Shown here: piece by piece, positions 1 through 7,838 of the stretch | Position numbering within the stretch: the first letter of the stretch is position 1 | How the letters are laid out: each line of letters starts with the position of its first letter | Assembly: GCA_910578835.1 (NCBI GenBank) | Contig: CAJTSK010000007.1 | Location: 1 to 64,000 of the forward strand | Reading direction: 5' to 3' | From: an uncultured Muribaculum sp. | GTDB taxonomy: Bacteria > Bacteroidota > Bacteroidia > Bacteroidales > Muribaculaceae | Length of the DNA stretch: 64,000 bases | Program-made: the position numbers and the translations under genes | Notes under the pieces: generated by a model | What the model saw: the letters and a program-made list of their open reading frames with translations, nothing else | Database searches by the model: none | Told to the model about the DNA's origin: nothing

Positions 1-9
1 GAAAGGAAA

Positions 10-47
10 CGAAAGTAGGTCAGAAAACTTTCGTTTTCCGACCTACT
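10..47 (-). terminator. Probable terminator of the AEC permease gene
   Basis: Inverted repeat with 14-base arms at 14-27 and 34-47 around a six-base loop. The one A/C mismatch on the plus strand becomes a G-U pair on the minus strand, which favours minus-strand use. It lies just after the stop of the permease gene. The T-rich stretch behind it is modest. Confidence 0.55.
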
Positions 48-74
48 CGATTATTATAATAAATGTAGAGGCAA

Positions 75-1043
75 TCAAAACATCTTGAGGGCGATGTCAG
101 TGAGCCATATCCATAACGGACAGAACCCTATGAAGAGAATCACGCTCAATGTTAGTGACGATGTGCCTGTGGCTACATATGTGTTATACTCGTCGGCGAT
201 GATGATTCCGGAAAATGCCGGGGGCAATGCAGCTGATACAACAAGCATTTTGAGGTTAAAGGCATCCATGCCTACAAGTAATCCCAATATTAGGATGACA
301 AGCGGCATTATCACCATCTTCATGATTGAACCGAGCACGACCTGCCAGTTGAATGTAAATTTAATGGCTGAAAGGGTGATGCCGGCGGAAAATACTGCCA
401 TTGAGGCATTTGCCTTGGCGATAAGATTGAATGACGGGCTTAGCCAGTCGGGCCACTGAAGTCCACACATCACTAAGACCACGGCGAGGATAGGAGCCCA
501 CGCCACTGGCTGCTTAAGTGCGTGCAATACAGGCTTCCATGCGCTATCTTTCTTTGTGGAGCCAGGTTGCTGCTTTTCAAGCGATGTGTTCATAAGCGAC
601 AGCCCGACAGGGATGCCGACAGCATTTGCCACAATACCGACAATTGCTACTACGAGAGCCACTGCCGGAGTGGTGCCGAAGATAGGTTCCAGCACTGCAA
701 AGCCAAGGAAGCCGATTGTGGGCGAACCGCTGATAAGTGCTGACACGGCTGCGTCGGCGCCGGTATTTTTCTTGAAGCAATATTTGAATATGAAATATAC
801 CAGCATGAAACACCCCATGATGCCGATAAGCGACACGAGGGTAAGCTTCAGGTCTTTTGCCAGGTCTTCCCTGCTCGCTTGTACGATAGACACAAACAAG
901 GCTGCCGGTAATGCGTAGTCAAGCACCACTTTGTTGAACTTCTTGGCATCGTCAGCGGAAAAAATCCCTCTTTTCCCCGAGATGAACCCGGCTGACATTA
1001 CTACCACTATAGGTACGATGGCGTATAATATCACATGTAACAT
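75..1043 (-). CDS. AEC-family transporter (auxin efflux carrier / malate permease type)
   Basis: Inner-membrane permease of 322 residues. The family is a secondary transporter group with about ten membrane helices in two five-helix bundles; the sequence shows that hydrophobic pattern, with a polar stretch near residues 150-175 in the middle. The N-terminus (VPIVVVMSAGFISGKRG) and the glycine/proline-rich segment near residue 105 are typical. Known members move organic acids such as malate, but nothing here fixes the substrate. It is a single-gene unit with a terminator-like hairpin behind it and a lipoprotein fragment on the other strand upstream. The family call is secure, the substrate is not. 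Confidence 0.85.
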   Translation of the reverse strand: MLHVILYAIVPIVVVMSAGFISGKRGIFSADDAKKFNKVVLDYALPAALFVSIVQASREDLAKDLKLTLVSLIGIMGCFMLVYFIFKYCFKKNTGADAAVSALISGSPTIGFLGFAVLEPIFGTTPAVALVVAIVGIVANAVGIPVGLSLMNTSLEKQQPGSTKKDSAWKPVLHALKQPVAWAPILAVVLVMCGLQWPDWLSPSFNLIAKANASMAVFSAGITLSAIKFTFNWQVVLGSIMKMVIMPLVILILGLLVGMDAFNLKMLVVSAALPPAFSGIIIADEYNTYVATGTSSLTLSVILFIGFCPLWIWLTDIALKMF

Positions 1044-1125
1044 GACAGAAATTGGACTTTGGTAATGGCTGTTAAATCAATTTCTTTAAGAGATGCCATA
1101 CTCATGAGTTTTTTTAAGTTAGTTG

Positions 1126-1144
1126 TTTATGATTAAACAAGCTC
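1126..1144 (+). repeat. Solo end of an interspersed insertion-element repeat
   Basis: Nineteen bases that match the right terminal repeat of the element at 18721-19068 with one mismatch (TTTATGATTAAACAAGCTC). They are followed by TAA, which fits the TNA flank seen beside the other copies. No matching left end is visible nearby, so this is probably a remnant. Confidence 0.5.
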
Positions 1145-1176
1145 TAATGTCGCCAGTCTTTTATTTTAATGTATTT

Positions 1177-1184
1177 TAACTTTG
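1177..1184 (+). promoter_or_regulatory. -7 box TAACTTTG
   Basis: TAACTTTG fits the Bacteroidota -7 consensus TAnnTTTG and lies 58 bases before the GTG of the lipoprotein remnant. No clear -33 TTG is present at the usual distance. Confidence 0.4.
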
Positions 1185-1242
1185 TGGGGATTGATTATTA
1201 TGTTTAATTTGCAATTAAATTAAAAACCAATCTGATTTAAAC

Positions 1243-1392
1243 GTGAAAAAGTTAATTTTTAATACCGTCGCGTTGTTGTCAGCTGCAATATTGTCAATGC
1301 CTGTGGTTTCATGCGGCGGTGATGATGATGATGAGCGCGATGTACCCGAAGTTGCAGGAAACAGATTAAGCTCCATAACGGCAGCCCTTTGA
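1243..1392 (+). pseudogene. Truncated lipoprotein, N-terminal remnant
   Basis: A GTG-started frame of 49 residues. It has a clear lipoprotein signal: a basic start, a hydrophobic core, then VVSC with the cysteine at residue 24, followed directly by GGDDDDE, an acidic surface-export type signal. The text after it (residues 36-49) looks like the start of a mature domain but stops at a TGA. Bacteroidales lipoproteins with this beginning usually run on for 100 residues or more, so I read it as truncated. It could instead be a very small lipoprotein. A barrel-protein gene follows 43 bases later. Confidence 0.5.
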
Positions 1393-1435
1393 AAAGCTTT
1401 AAATTCAAAACCTTATTTAAAAGTAAACTAAAAAT

Positions 1436-2257
1436 ATGATGAAACGATTTTTGCTGCTGATACTTTCAGCGGCTGTATATTCAGGAATTGTTGCCCAGAC
1501 CCCGTCGGATAGTACAGAAATCCTAAAGCAAGAGCTTGAAGAGGCAAATGAAATGCTTGCTGAAAAGGATTTGGAAATTGCGCGTCTGGAACGTGAGAGC
1601 AAATGGGCAGGTATATGGGGTAAAGGTAAGTACACTATGATTTCCTATGCTCCATCGGCGAGTGTGAAGGCTGAAGGCATAAAGGAAAAGTCAAGTTTTT
1701 CATTTGCCATATCAAAGGGCAACAGCTATTTCTTTCCTAAAAAGCCGATTGCCGGATTGCTTAAAGTCGGTTTTGATATGCGATGGACCGATATACAGGT
1801 TACCAAGTACAAAAAAGGTGAATATATAACAACCGATAACTGGAACACCGGAAATGATGATGTTGATGACATGCTGTCAGATTTAAAGAATCTGGGTGTA
1901 TGGGATTTGCATATCGGTGCTTTTGGTGTAGGTCCTGTTGTATCTGTCGCTCCATTTTCGATGATGGATAACGGGGCGAGATTCTTGCGTGCGACACTAT
2001 ATTTCCATTATCAGCCTACATTTGGTCTGCACTTGGTAAGTCAGGACGGCGACTTAAAAACATCGATGGCTTATTGCAATATGTTTGATTTCGGTGGTAA
2101 AATTCAATATCGAGCAATTGCGTTGGGCGTTGAAAACCGTTGGGGTTCAGGCAAGTATTCAGAAATCATAAGCTTTGAAGATGACGATGAAGATTCGCAT
2201 GGTAAGATTAAGCGTAAATTCTCCTCTTTCAGGGTTTATGTCGCCTTTTCATTCTAA
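1436..2257 (+). CDS. Outer-membrane beta-barrel protein with N-terminal coiled coil
   Basis: The protein has 273 residues. A signal peptide covers about residues 1-21 (cleavage near IVAQ). A charged heptad-like stretch follows at about 27-53, rich in Glu, Leu and Lys, which predicts a short coiled coil in the periplasm. The rest alternates hydrophobic and polar residues and ends in Phe (VYVAFSF), as outer-membrane barrels do. ATG codons at 1436 and 1439 are both possible. It follows a lipoprotein remnant and may once have been paired with it, as barrel and lipoprotein genes are elsewhere in this window. No specific family is recognised. Confidence 0.6.
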   Translation: MMKRFLLLILSAAVYSGIVAQTPSDSTEILKQELEEANEMLAEKDLEIARLERESKWAGIWGKGKYTMISYAPSASVKAEGIKEKSSFSFAISKGNSYFFPKKPIAGLLKVGFDMRWTDIQVTKYKKGEYITTDNWNTGNDDVDDMLSDLKNLGVWDLHIGAFGVGPVVSVAPFSMMDNGARFLRATLYFHYQPTFGLHLVSQDGDLKTSMAYCNMFDFGGKIQYRAIALGVENRWGSGKYSEIISFEDDDEDSHGKIKRKFSSFRVYVAFSF

Positions 2258-2280
2258 AATTTGACAATACAGAAAAAAAC

Positions 2281-2320
2281 AGGGTGCAGTTCACATATTT
2301 GAGTTGCACCCTTGTTTTTT
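2281..2320 (+). terminator. Intrinsic terminator
   Basis: Arms AGGGTGCA and TGCACCCT at 2281-2288 and 2305-2312 are followed by a T-rich run to 2320. It sits 23 bases after the stop of the barrel-protein gene. Confidence 0.8.
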
Positions 2321-2667
2321 GGGCATCCTTATGCCGTCGAACTTCCATTTTTTTTCTTGCAGCCACGCTGATTATCAGACTGATATCCATGTGTCGGTGG
2401 CTGTCTGAAAGAGAAATTACAATAATCTGAAGATTTTGCCCGGAATGGGCAAGATAATGGTAACCGCGGGCAGCGCCGAAGGTGCGTCCGTGGCAAGCAT
2501 ATCCCTCCACGGCGCTTGCATAATAATCTTAAAGGCATGGAAGTATGCAACCCACATTGGGGTTGAGATGATTATGGGAGACCTACGCTGCAACGGGTGC
2601 CCATTCTTGCCTACCCGTCGTTAACGAGATGTAATCCCTTCAGGGATATTGGACCATTTCGACACAG
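2321..2667. other. Gap of about 350 bases without a supported gene
   Basis: No frame here looks real. The base composition from about 2440 on is closer to coding than to intergenic DNA, so it may be a decayed gene or an interspersed repeat. It holds a short hairpin at 2436-2455 that is shared with 42585-42604, and a small palindrome (ATCCCTTCAGGGAT) at 2634-2647. Confidence 0.4.
2436..2455 (-). repeat. 20-base hairpin repeat, copy 1
   Basis: Read on the minus strand this is ATCTTGCCCATTCCGGGCAA, identical to 42585-42604 on the plus strand. It forms a short hairpin (TTGCCC/GGGCAA). The copy at 42.6 kb is extended into a strong terminator; this one is not. Confidence 0.5.
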
Positions 2668-3651
2668 CTATAGTATAAGGCGCTTGATTTTCCCGCTGTC
2701 AGTACGTTGAAATTCCGGTACGGCAATGATTTCTTTTGGTGTGCTGTATTTGTCAAGCGTGCTTCTGATACGCTGCATGAGCGCTTCTTTGTCAACGGTC
2801 GTTGACTCAATATAAAGTACAGCTTCCTCTCCCCATTTTTCACTCGGTCTGCCGGTTATATAAAATGGGACATTTACGATACCGCTTATCCGTCGTTCTA
2901 TCAGCTCGGGGTGTAGTTTGATTCCTCCGGAATTAATCACATTGTCATGCCTGCCTATCCATCGGAAGTGATGACTGTCTATCAGTTCCACAATATCGTT
3001 GGTGGCTAATTGCCTGAATGAAAATTCCGGAGCGTTGATGACAAGACATCCGCGGGGGTCGGTTGCCGCGCTTATGCCGGGAAGCATGGTGTAGACCTCG
3101 CTGCCCAAAGTGATGTCGCGCAACGCCACGTGGCTACAGGTTTCCGTCATGCCGTAAGATGCCCAGGCTTTCACGCCCGATTGCCTGACTCTTGTCTCGG
3201 CATCGGCTGAAAGCGGCGAGCCGCCTATGAGGAGGTTTCTGACATTTGGGAGAAATTGTGACGACAGCAGTCCGTCGAGCTGTGCCGGCACTATGGGCAC
3301 AAGACCGAGCATCCCGTAATCAGTTTTTACCGGCGATGATGAGGGTGGCTCTATAAGTAGCCGCGCACCGCTGACAATGGCTCTCACTATCATCATTTTG
3401 CCTGCGATATATGAGGGGGATAGTGGCAAGAGCATGACCGACGACGAGTCTATGCCGAAAAACCTGCATGTTGCCATTGCCGATTTTTTCATGTCATCTT
3501 TCAGGAGGTGAATCTCCTTGGGGTCGCCTGTAGAGCCGGAGGTATGGGCTGTGACATATGGTGTCGCCGACAGCCATTCGTCAATAAATCTTGCGGCAGC
3601 TCCGTCCGGGTCGTCAATCAATTGTGCCAGTCGAGCTGCGGTAATGTCCAT
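2668..3651 (-). CDS. menE: o-Succinylbenzoate--CoA ligase (MenE), compact form
   Basis: Adenylates o-succinylbenzoate and joins it to CoA in menaquinone synthesis. The 327-residue protein carries the AMP-binding signature HTSGSTGDPK near residue 36, the ASYGMTETCSH motif near 165 and a C-terminal lysine region (DSGKIKRL) near 318-325, which is the usual place of the catalytic lysine. It is clearly shorter than the roughly 450 residues of proteobacterial or Gram-positive MenE: the region ahead of the P-loop is reduced to about 30 residues. Its start overlaps the end of menC by 34 bases, and menB precedes menC, so all three are probably one transcript. Confidence 0.85.
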   Translation of the reverse strand: MDITAARLAQLIDDPDGAAARFIDEWLSATPYVTAHTSGSTGDPKEIHLLKDDMKKSAMATCRFFGIDSSSVMLLPLSPSYIAGKMMIVRAIVSGARLLIEPPSSSPVKTDYGMLGLVPIVPAQLDGLLSSQFLPNVRNLLIGGSPLSADAETRVRQSGVKAWASYGMTETCSHVALRDITLGSEVYTMLPGISAATDPRGCLVINAPEFSFRQLATNDIVELIDSHHFRWIGRHDNVINSGGIKLHPELIERRISGIVNVPFYITGRPSEKWGEEAVLYIESTTVDKEALMQRIRSTLDKYSTPKEIIAVPEFQRTDSGKIKRLIL

Positions 3652-4673
3652 CGCTTGTCGGGGTTATAGCATAATTCGTCGCCTGTCAGCATAAGTGGCG
3701 ACTGTATATTGTTGACATAGAGTTGACCTGTGCCGAGCCCTTGTGGCATCGTCACGCCTTTGGTGGATACCCATTGCGCAATCGCGTTAAGCCCTATGTC
3801 GGACTCAAGGGCTGAGGTAGCCCACCATCCGGCGCCATGCATTGTGGCGAGGTCGACCCATTCATCTGCCGCCTTGAATCCGCCACAGAGGGATGGCTTG
3901 AGGATGATATACTGCGGACATATCGTGGCGAGTAGCCGCTCTTTCTCCTCTGTGCTTCGGCAGCCGATAAGCTCTTCGTCAAGGGCAATAGGGATGGGGC
4001 TTTCACGGCATATGCGTTTCATCTCTTCCCACTGTCCCTGCCTGATAGGTTGCTCTATGGAATGGATTGAGTATTCCGACAGCTTTTCAAGGCGTGACAT
4101 GGCGTTGGAGGGAGTGAAGGCTCCGTTGGCGTCAAGACGAAGCTGGAGCGACTCGGGCGAAAAGCGCTCCCTGATATATCTTAGCAGGCGCAGCTCTTCG
4201 TCAAAATCAATGCCGCCGATTTTTAATTTGACACAGCGGAATCCATCATGCAGTTTTTCGTCGATGCGCGAAAGCATTTCCTCTGCCGTGCCCATCCATA
4301 TCAGTCCGTTGATGGTGATTTTTCCGAGTCCTTCGCTCCATGAGGAGGGGAAGGGGCGGAAGTTGCCGCCACTTGTAAGGTCGGCGATTGCGGTCTCGAC
4401 TCCGAAGCGTAGTGAGGTGAGGGGTGGGAGCGACAGTTCATCTAAAGATGCCGTGCCGCTTATGTGGCGGCACGTATCTTTCAGTATCTCCTCGTAGTCG
4501 GGTCGGTCATCGTCGCCCAGTCCGCGGAAAAGCGCACATTCACCTATGCCGCATCTCTCGTGAGCGTCATCCCATATGCGTATATAATATGTATGGCGGC
4601 TGGTGAGGGTGTCGCGTGATGTGACTGCCTTATTTTTGAAGAGCAGGGTATAGGTGGCGTATTCGGCTTTCAT
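3618..4673 (-). CDS. menC: o-Succinylbenzoate synthase (MenC), enolase superfamily
   Basis: Dehydrates SHCHC to o-succinylbenzoate in the menaquinone pathway. The sequence shows the enolase-superfamily barrel: the catalytic lysine motif CVKLKIGG near residue 144, the metal-ligand stretch LRLDANGAF near 178, then EQP near 207 and ALDEEL near 231. Its length of 351 residues is normal. The gene starts three bases after the menB stop, and its own end overlaps menE. The pathway genes menF and menD, which often sit upstream in Bacteroidales, are not in this window. Confidence 0.87.
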   Translation of the reverse strand: MKAEYATYTLLFKNKAVTSRDTLTSRHTYYIRIWDDAHERCGIGECALFRGLGDDDRPDYEEILKDTCRHISGTASLDELSLPPLTSLRFGVETAIADLTSGGNFRPFPSSWSEGLGKITINGLIWMGTAEEMLSRIDEKLHDGFRCVKLKIGGIDFDEELRLLRYIRERFSPESLQLRLDANGAFTPSNAMSRLEKLSEYSIHSIEQPIRQGQWEEMKRICRESPIPIALDEELIGCRSTEEKERLLATICPQYIILKPSLCGGFKAADEWVDLATMHGAGWWATSALESDIGLNAIAQWVSTKGVTMPQGLGTGQLYVNNIQSPLMLTGDELCYNPDKRWTLPQLDWHN

Positions 4674-4676
4674 TTG

Positions 4677-5495
4677 TCAGCCCGGGAACTTGGGGAATTG
4701 TGTAAAGTCGGGGTCGCGCTTTTCGAGGAACGCGTTCTTGCCTTCCTGCGCTTCAGCCATGAGATAATACATGAGGGTGGCGTCACCGGCAAATTCCATC
4801 ATTCCGCGCTGTCCGTCAAGCTCGGCGTTCATGGCTCTCTTAATCATTCTTATCGCCATAGGGCTTCGCTTGAGTATTGTCTCACACCATTCAACGGTCT
4901 CGTCTTCGAGGCGTTCGAGGGGCACAACCTTGTTTACCATACCCATCTCCTCGGCTTCTTTTGCCGTGTACTGGCGGCAGAGAAACCATATTTCACGCGC
5001 TTTCTTCTGTCCTACGCAGCGAGCGAGGTAAGATGAGCCGAAGCCCGCGTCGAAGCTTCCTACTTTTGGTCCTGTCTGCCCGAATCGTGCATTCTCTGAC
5101 GCAATTGTAAGGTCACACACTACCTGGAGTACATTGCCGCCGCCGATTGCGTAGCCGTTGACCATGGCGATGACCGGTTTGGGGATCGAGCGTATAGCCT
5201 TGTGCAGGTCGAGCACATTAAGACGTGGCACGCCGTTTTCATCGATGTATCCGCCGATGCCTTTCACTTTCTGGTCGCCGCCTGAGCAGAACGCTTTGTC
5301 GCCGGTGCCGGTGAGTACCACCACGCCTATGTCGGGACGTTCGCGGCATATTGCCATTGCATCAAGCATCTCAAAGTTGGTCTGTGGGCGAAATGCATTG
5401 TAAACCTGAGGACGATTGATGGTTATTTTAGCTATTCCTCCATACTGTTGAAACAGTATGTCTTCATATTCTTTTATAGTTTTCCAGTCTCTCAT
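4677..5495 (-). CDS. menB: 1,4-Dihydroxy-2-naphthoyl-CoA synthase (MenB)
   Basis: Crotonase-fold enzyme that closes the naphthoquinone ring of menaquinone from o-succinylbenzoyl-CoA. The 272-residue length is standard. Recognisable parts are NRPQVYNAFRPQT near residue 24, the oxyanion-hole loop CSGGDQKVKG near 69-78, GYAIGGGNVLQ near 114 and the FDAGFGSSYL stretch near 148 that separates MenB from other crotonases. It is first in the menB-menC-menE transcript on the minus strand, and a -7 box lies 17 bases upstream of its start. Confidence 0.93.
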   Translation of the reverse strand: MRDWKTIKEYEDILFQQYGGIAKITINRPQVYNAFRPQTNFEMLDAMAICRERPDIGVVVLTGTGDKAFCSGGDQKVKGIGGYIDENGVPRLNVLDLHKAIRSIPKPVIAMVNGYAIGGGNVLQVVCDLTIASENARFGQTGPKVGSFDAGFGSSYLARCVGQKKAREIWFLCRQYTAKEAEEMGMVNKVVPLERLEDETVEWCETILKRSPMAIRMIKRAMNAELDGQRGMMEFAGDATLMYYLMAEAQEGKNAFLEKRDPDFTQFPKFPG

Positions 5496-5511
5496 AACAC
5501 ATATTTTTATG

Positions 5512-5519
5512 CAAATATA
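5512..5519 (-). promoter_or_regulatory. -7 box for the men operon
   Basis: CAAATATA on the plus strand reads TATATTTG on the minus strand, which fits TAnnTTTG. It lies 17 bases upstream of menB. I see no -33 TTG at 17-23 bases. With the next entry it is the only content of the 334-base gap 5496-5829 that I can name; the rest is AT-rich. Confidence 0.45.
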
Positions 5520-5720
5520 GCTACAATAAGCCTCATTTTGTCGTGAACTAAAGGCTTTTTGGCTAAAAAATACCTTTATTGGCAGTTTGTAACAAAATAC
5601 GTGGTGTAATGTAATAAATATGTAATTTTTCTTTAGCGGTGCAAATGCCTGTAAATCAGAAATGTGAAAATTAACGATAGTTAAATATATGGTTTTAATT
5701 AAAATAATTCAAAAATTATA

Positions 5721-5750
5721 TTGTGGGTTTAAAATATATTACTACATTTG
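5721..5750 (+). promoter_or_regulatory. Promoter of the ECF sigma gene
   Basis: TTG at 5721-5723 and TACATTTG at 5743-5750, separated by 19 bases, match both halves of the Bacteroidota housekeeping promoter. The ATG is 79 bases downstream, leaving an AT-rich leader. Confidence 0.65.
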
Positions 5751-5829
5751 TGGTGTAATCGATTTGTAACATGTTTGTGAATCGATTGAAATAAATAAAA
5801 AGCAACTATTTACATTAAAATTATCTATT

Positions 5830-6333
5830 ATGGGTTCTTCAAATTTTCAAACCAAACTTTTAGGATTGCAAAGCAATCTATTAAACTTCGCGTATCTACT
5901 CACCTCTAATCGCGATGACGCCTATGATTTGCTTCAAGACACTACCTTGAAAGCTCTCGACAATGAGGACAAGTATGTCGACAATGTTAACTTCAAGGGC
6001 TGGGTGTTTACAATCATGCGCAATATCTTTATCAATAACTACCGTAAGGTGGTACGCTCGGCAACTGTCATCGACCAGACCGAAGACCTTTATCATCTCA
6101 ATTTGCCTCAGGATTCAGGATTTGAGACTCCCGAAGGTTCGGTTGCCGCTAAAGAAATCACTGCCGCTATCAACTCATTTAGCGATGACTACCGCATCCC
6201 CTTCTCGATGCATGTAGCGGGCTATAAGTATAATGAGATTGCTGAGAAGATGAATCTTCCTCTGGGCACTGTAAAGAGCCGTATCTTCTTTGCCCGTCAG
6301 CGTCTGCAGCAGACACTCAAGGATTATCGTTAA
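5830..6333 (+). CDS. ECF-type RNA polymerase sigma factor, stand-alone
   Basis: Sigma-70 family protein of 167 residues with only regions 2 and 4. Region 2 spans about residues 13-75 (LLNFAYLLTSNRDDAYDLLQDT and GWVFTIMRNIFINNYRK). Region 4 spans about 115-165 (YNEIAEKMNLPLGTVKSRIFFARQRL, a helix-turn-helix). No anti-sigma, receptor or SusC-like gene lies beside it, and it has its own promoter and terminator. Highly similar solitary ECF factors are widespread in Bacteroidales, but their stimulus is unclear to me. The regulon cannot be inferred from this sequence. Confidence 0.9.
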   Translation: MGSSNFQTKLLGLQSNLLNFAYLLTSNRDDAYDLLQDTTLKALDNEDKYVDNVNFKGWVFTIMRNIFINNYRKVVRSATVIDQTEDLYHLNLPQDSGFETPEGSVAAKEITAAINSFSDDYRIPFSMHVAGYKYNEIAEKMNLPLGTVKSRIFFARQRLQQTLKDYR

Positions 6334-6375
6334 CCGGCGGAATCCAACCGATTAGCCCGAATAGATTTATAATTT

Positions 6376-6415
6376 GCGGGGATGCGTCATCAGGCGCATC
6401 CCCGCTATTTTGTTT
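6376..6415 (+). terminator. Intrinsic terminator of the sigma gene
   Basis: Perfect 11-base arms GCGGGGATGCG (6376-6386) and CGCATCCCCGC (6395-6405), then a T-rich run (TATTTTGTTT). Confidence 0.85.
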
Positions 6416-6483
6416 AGACCGTAATGGTGTCTTGGCTGGAATTGTCAGAGGTAGCTTGTCATCTGATGTTGCCGATATAAAGC

Positions 6484-6515
6484 GGCGGAGCCATGTCACA
6501 CGACATAACTCCGCC
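6484..6515 (-). terminator. Probable terminator of the thrS-rplT operon
   Basis: Outer arms GGCGGAG and CTCCGCC (6484-6490, 6509-6515) enclose inner arms ATGTC and GACAT. It lies 24 bases beyond the rplT stop. The T-rich stretch on the minus strand is weak. Confidence 0.55.
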
Positions 6516-6538
6516 TGTAAATATTTATGAGAACCAAT

Positions 6539-6889
6539 TTATGCGTTCTTGACCTTCTCAACGACAGCCTTGAAAGCTGCGGGGTTGTTGAGAGCGAGGT
6601 CGGCAAGCACCTTGCGGTTGATCTCTATACCTGACTTGTGGATAAGGCCCATAAGTTTAGAGTAAGAGAGGTTTTCCTCACGTGCGGCAGCGTTGATACG
6701 CTGAATCCACAATGCGCGGAAGTTGTGCTTCTTATCTTTGCGGTCGCGGTAAGCATAGGTAAGACCCTTTTCCCAAGTGTTTTTGGCAACGGTCCACACG
6801 TTTTTACGTGCACCATAGTAACCACGGGTGAGTTTTAAGATTTTCTTTCTGCGTGCTCTTGAAGCAACATGATTTACTGATCTTGGCAT
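6539..6889 (-). CDS. rplT: 50S ribosomal protein L20
   Basis: Large-subunit protein that binds 23S rRNA early in assembly. At 116 residues it is full length. The basic N-terminus with SRARRKKILKLTRGYYGARK, then WIQRINAAAR and the C-terminal LADLALNNPAAFKAVVE are family hallmarks. It is the last gene of thrS-infC-rpmI-rplT. In other bacteria L20 represses this operon by binding its leader; the 113-base gap before the gene could hold such a site, but I cannot identify one. Confidence 0.97.
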   Translation of the reverse strand: MPRSVNHVASRARRKKILKLTRGYYGARKNVWTVAKNTWEKGLTYAYRDRKDKKHNFRALWIQRINAAAREENLSYSKLMGLIHKSGIEINRKVLADLALNNPAAFKAVVEKVKNA

Positions 6890-7002
6890 TTTAGTAATGA
6901 TTTTTGAATGTCAGCGGCTGTTGTTTTTGCTCTTTATTGCTGTGCATTCGGTTAATAAAAAGATTATAAAATCACGAATTAAAAAACAGTGAAACCTTTA
7001 CG

Positions 7003-7197
7003 TTACAGTGCAAGCAAATCTCTTACTTCGCGTTCGTCAACCTTGGCTACTGTGCCGAAGTGGGTGAGGTTTCTCTTTTGCTTCTTGGTCTTCTTTGTCA
7101 AGATGTGACTTTTAAAGGCATGTTTTCTTTTGATTTTTCCTGATCCGGTAAGGGCGAACCTCTTTTTGGCACCGGAATTAGTCTTTACCTTTGGCAT
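7003..7197 (-). CDS. rpmI: 50S ribosomal protein L35
   Basis: Small basic ribosomal protein of 64 residues. MPKVKTNSGAKKRFALTGSGKIKRKHA and the lysine-rich SHILTKKTKKQKR segment are diagnostic. It lies 59 bases after infC and 113 bases before rplT, the usual order for this operon. Confidence 0.97.
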   Translation of the reverse strand: MPKVKTNSGAKKRFALTGSGKIKRKHAFKSHILTKKTKKQKRNLTHFGTVAKVDEREVRDLLAL

Positions 7198-7256
7198 TGT
7201 TTTAATTTTTAATTAATTCGAGTTATATAATTACCTGACCGGCAAGCCGGTCGATG

Positions 7257-7829
7257 TTATTTCTTTTTGGGTGAGAGCATGATGGTCATTCTCTTTCCTT
7301 CAAGCACCGGCATCTGTTCGAGCTTTCCGAGCTCTTCCAGGTCGTTGGCAAAACGAAGCAGAAGCACTTCGCCTTGTTCCTTGAAGAGGATGGAACGACC
7401 ACGGAAAAATACGTATGCTTTCACCTTGGCGCCTTCCTTGAGGAAGCCCTGTGCATGTTTGAGCTTGAAGTTGTAGTCATGGTCATCAGTCTGGGGTCCG
7501 AAACGAATCTCCTTGACCACTACCTTGGTCGACTTCGCCTTTTGTTCCTTCAGGCGCTTTTTCTGCTGATACAGGAATTTCTGATAGTCAAGTATTCTGC
7601 ACACAGGAGGCGCTGCATTGGGAGAAATCTCAATCAAGTCAAGTTCCTGCTCTTCGGCAAGTTTGAGCGCGTCATGGATTGAGTAAATGCCTGGCTCCAC
7701 GTTTTCTCCCACGAGTCTTACCTCGCGGGCACGTATACGCTCATTGATTGCGTAAGGATCCTTTTCTTTCTGCGGTCCTCTCCGCATATTGCCGCGTTGC
7801 GGCCCCTGATTACCGGGTCTGTTGTCCAT
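7257..7829 (-). CDS. infC: Translation initiation factor IF-3
   Basis: Binds the 30S subunit and controls start-codon and initiator-tRNA selection. The protein has 190 residues. A basic extension of about 25 residues precedes the conserved N-domain (INERIRAREVRLVGENVEPG near 29-47). The linker (ILDYQKFLYQQKKRLKEQK) and the C-domain (KEIRFGPQTDDHDYNFKLKHA near 125) follow. Its start here is a plain ATG, unlike the AUU of E. coli, so the classical self-repression through a rare start codon is not evident. It begins nine bases after the thrS stop. Confidence 0.97.
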   Translation of the reverse strand: MDNRPGNQGPQRGNMRRGPQKEKDPYAINERIRAREVRLVGENVEPGIYSIHDALKLAEEQELDLIEISPNAAPPVCRILDYQKFLYQQKKRLKEQKAKSTKVVVKEIRFGPQTDDHDYNFKLKHAQGFLKEGAKVKAYVFFRGRSILFKEQGEVLLLRFANDLEELGKLEQMPVLEGKRMTIMLSPKKK

Positions 7830-7838
7830 TCAGTAGTG

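Noticed and set aside
3730..4497. Open frame of 255 codons antisense to menC
   Set aside because: Ser/Arg-rich shadow translation opposite a gene with intact catalytic motifs.
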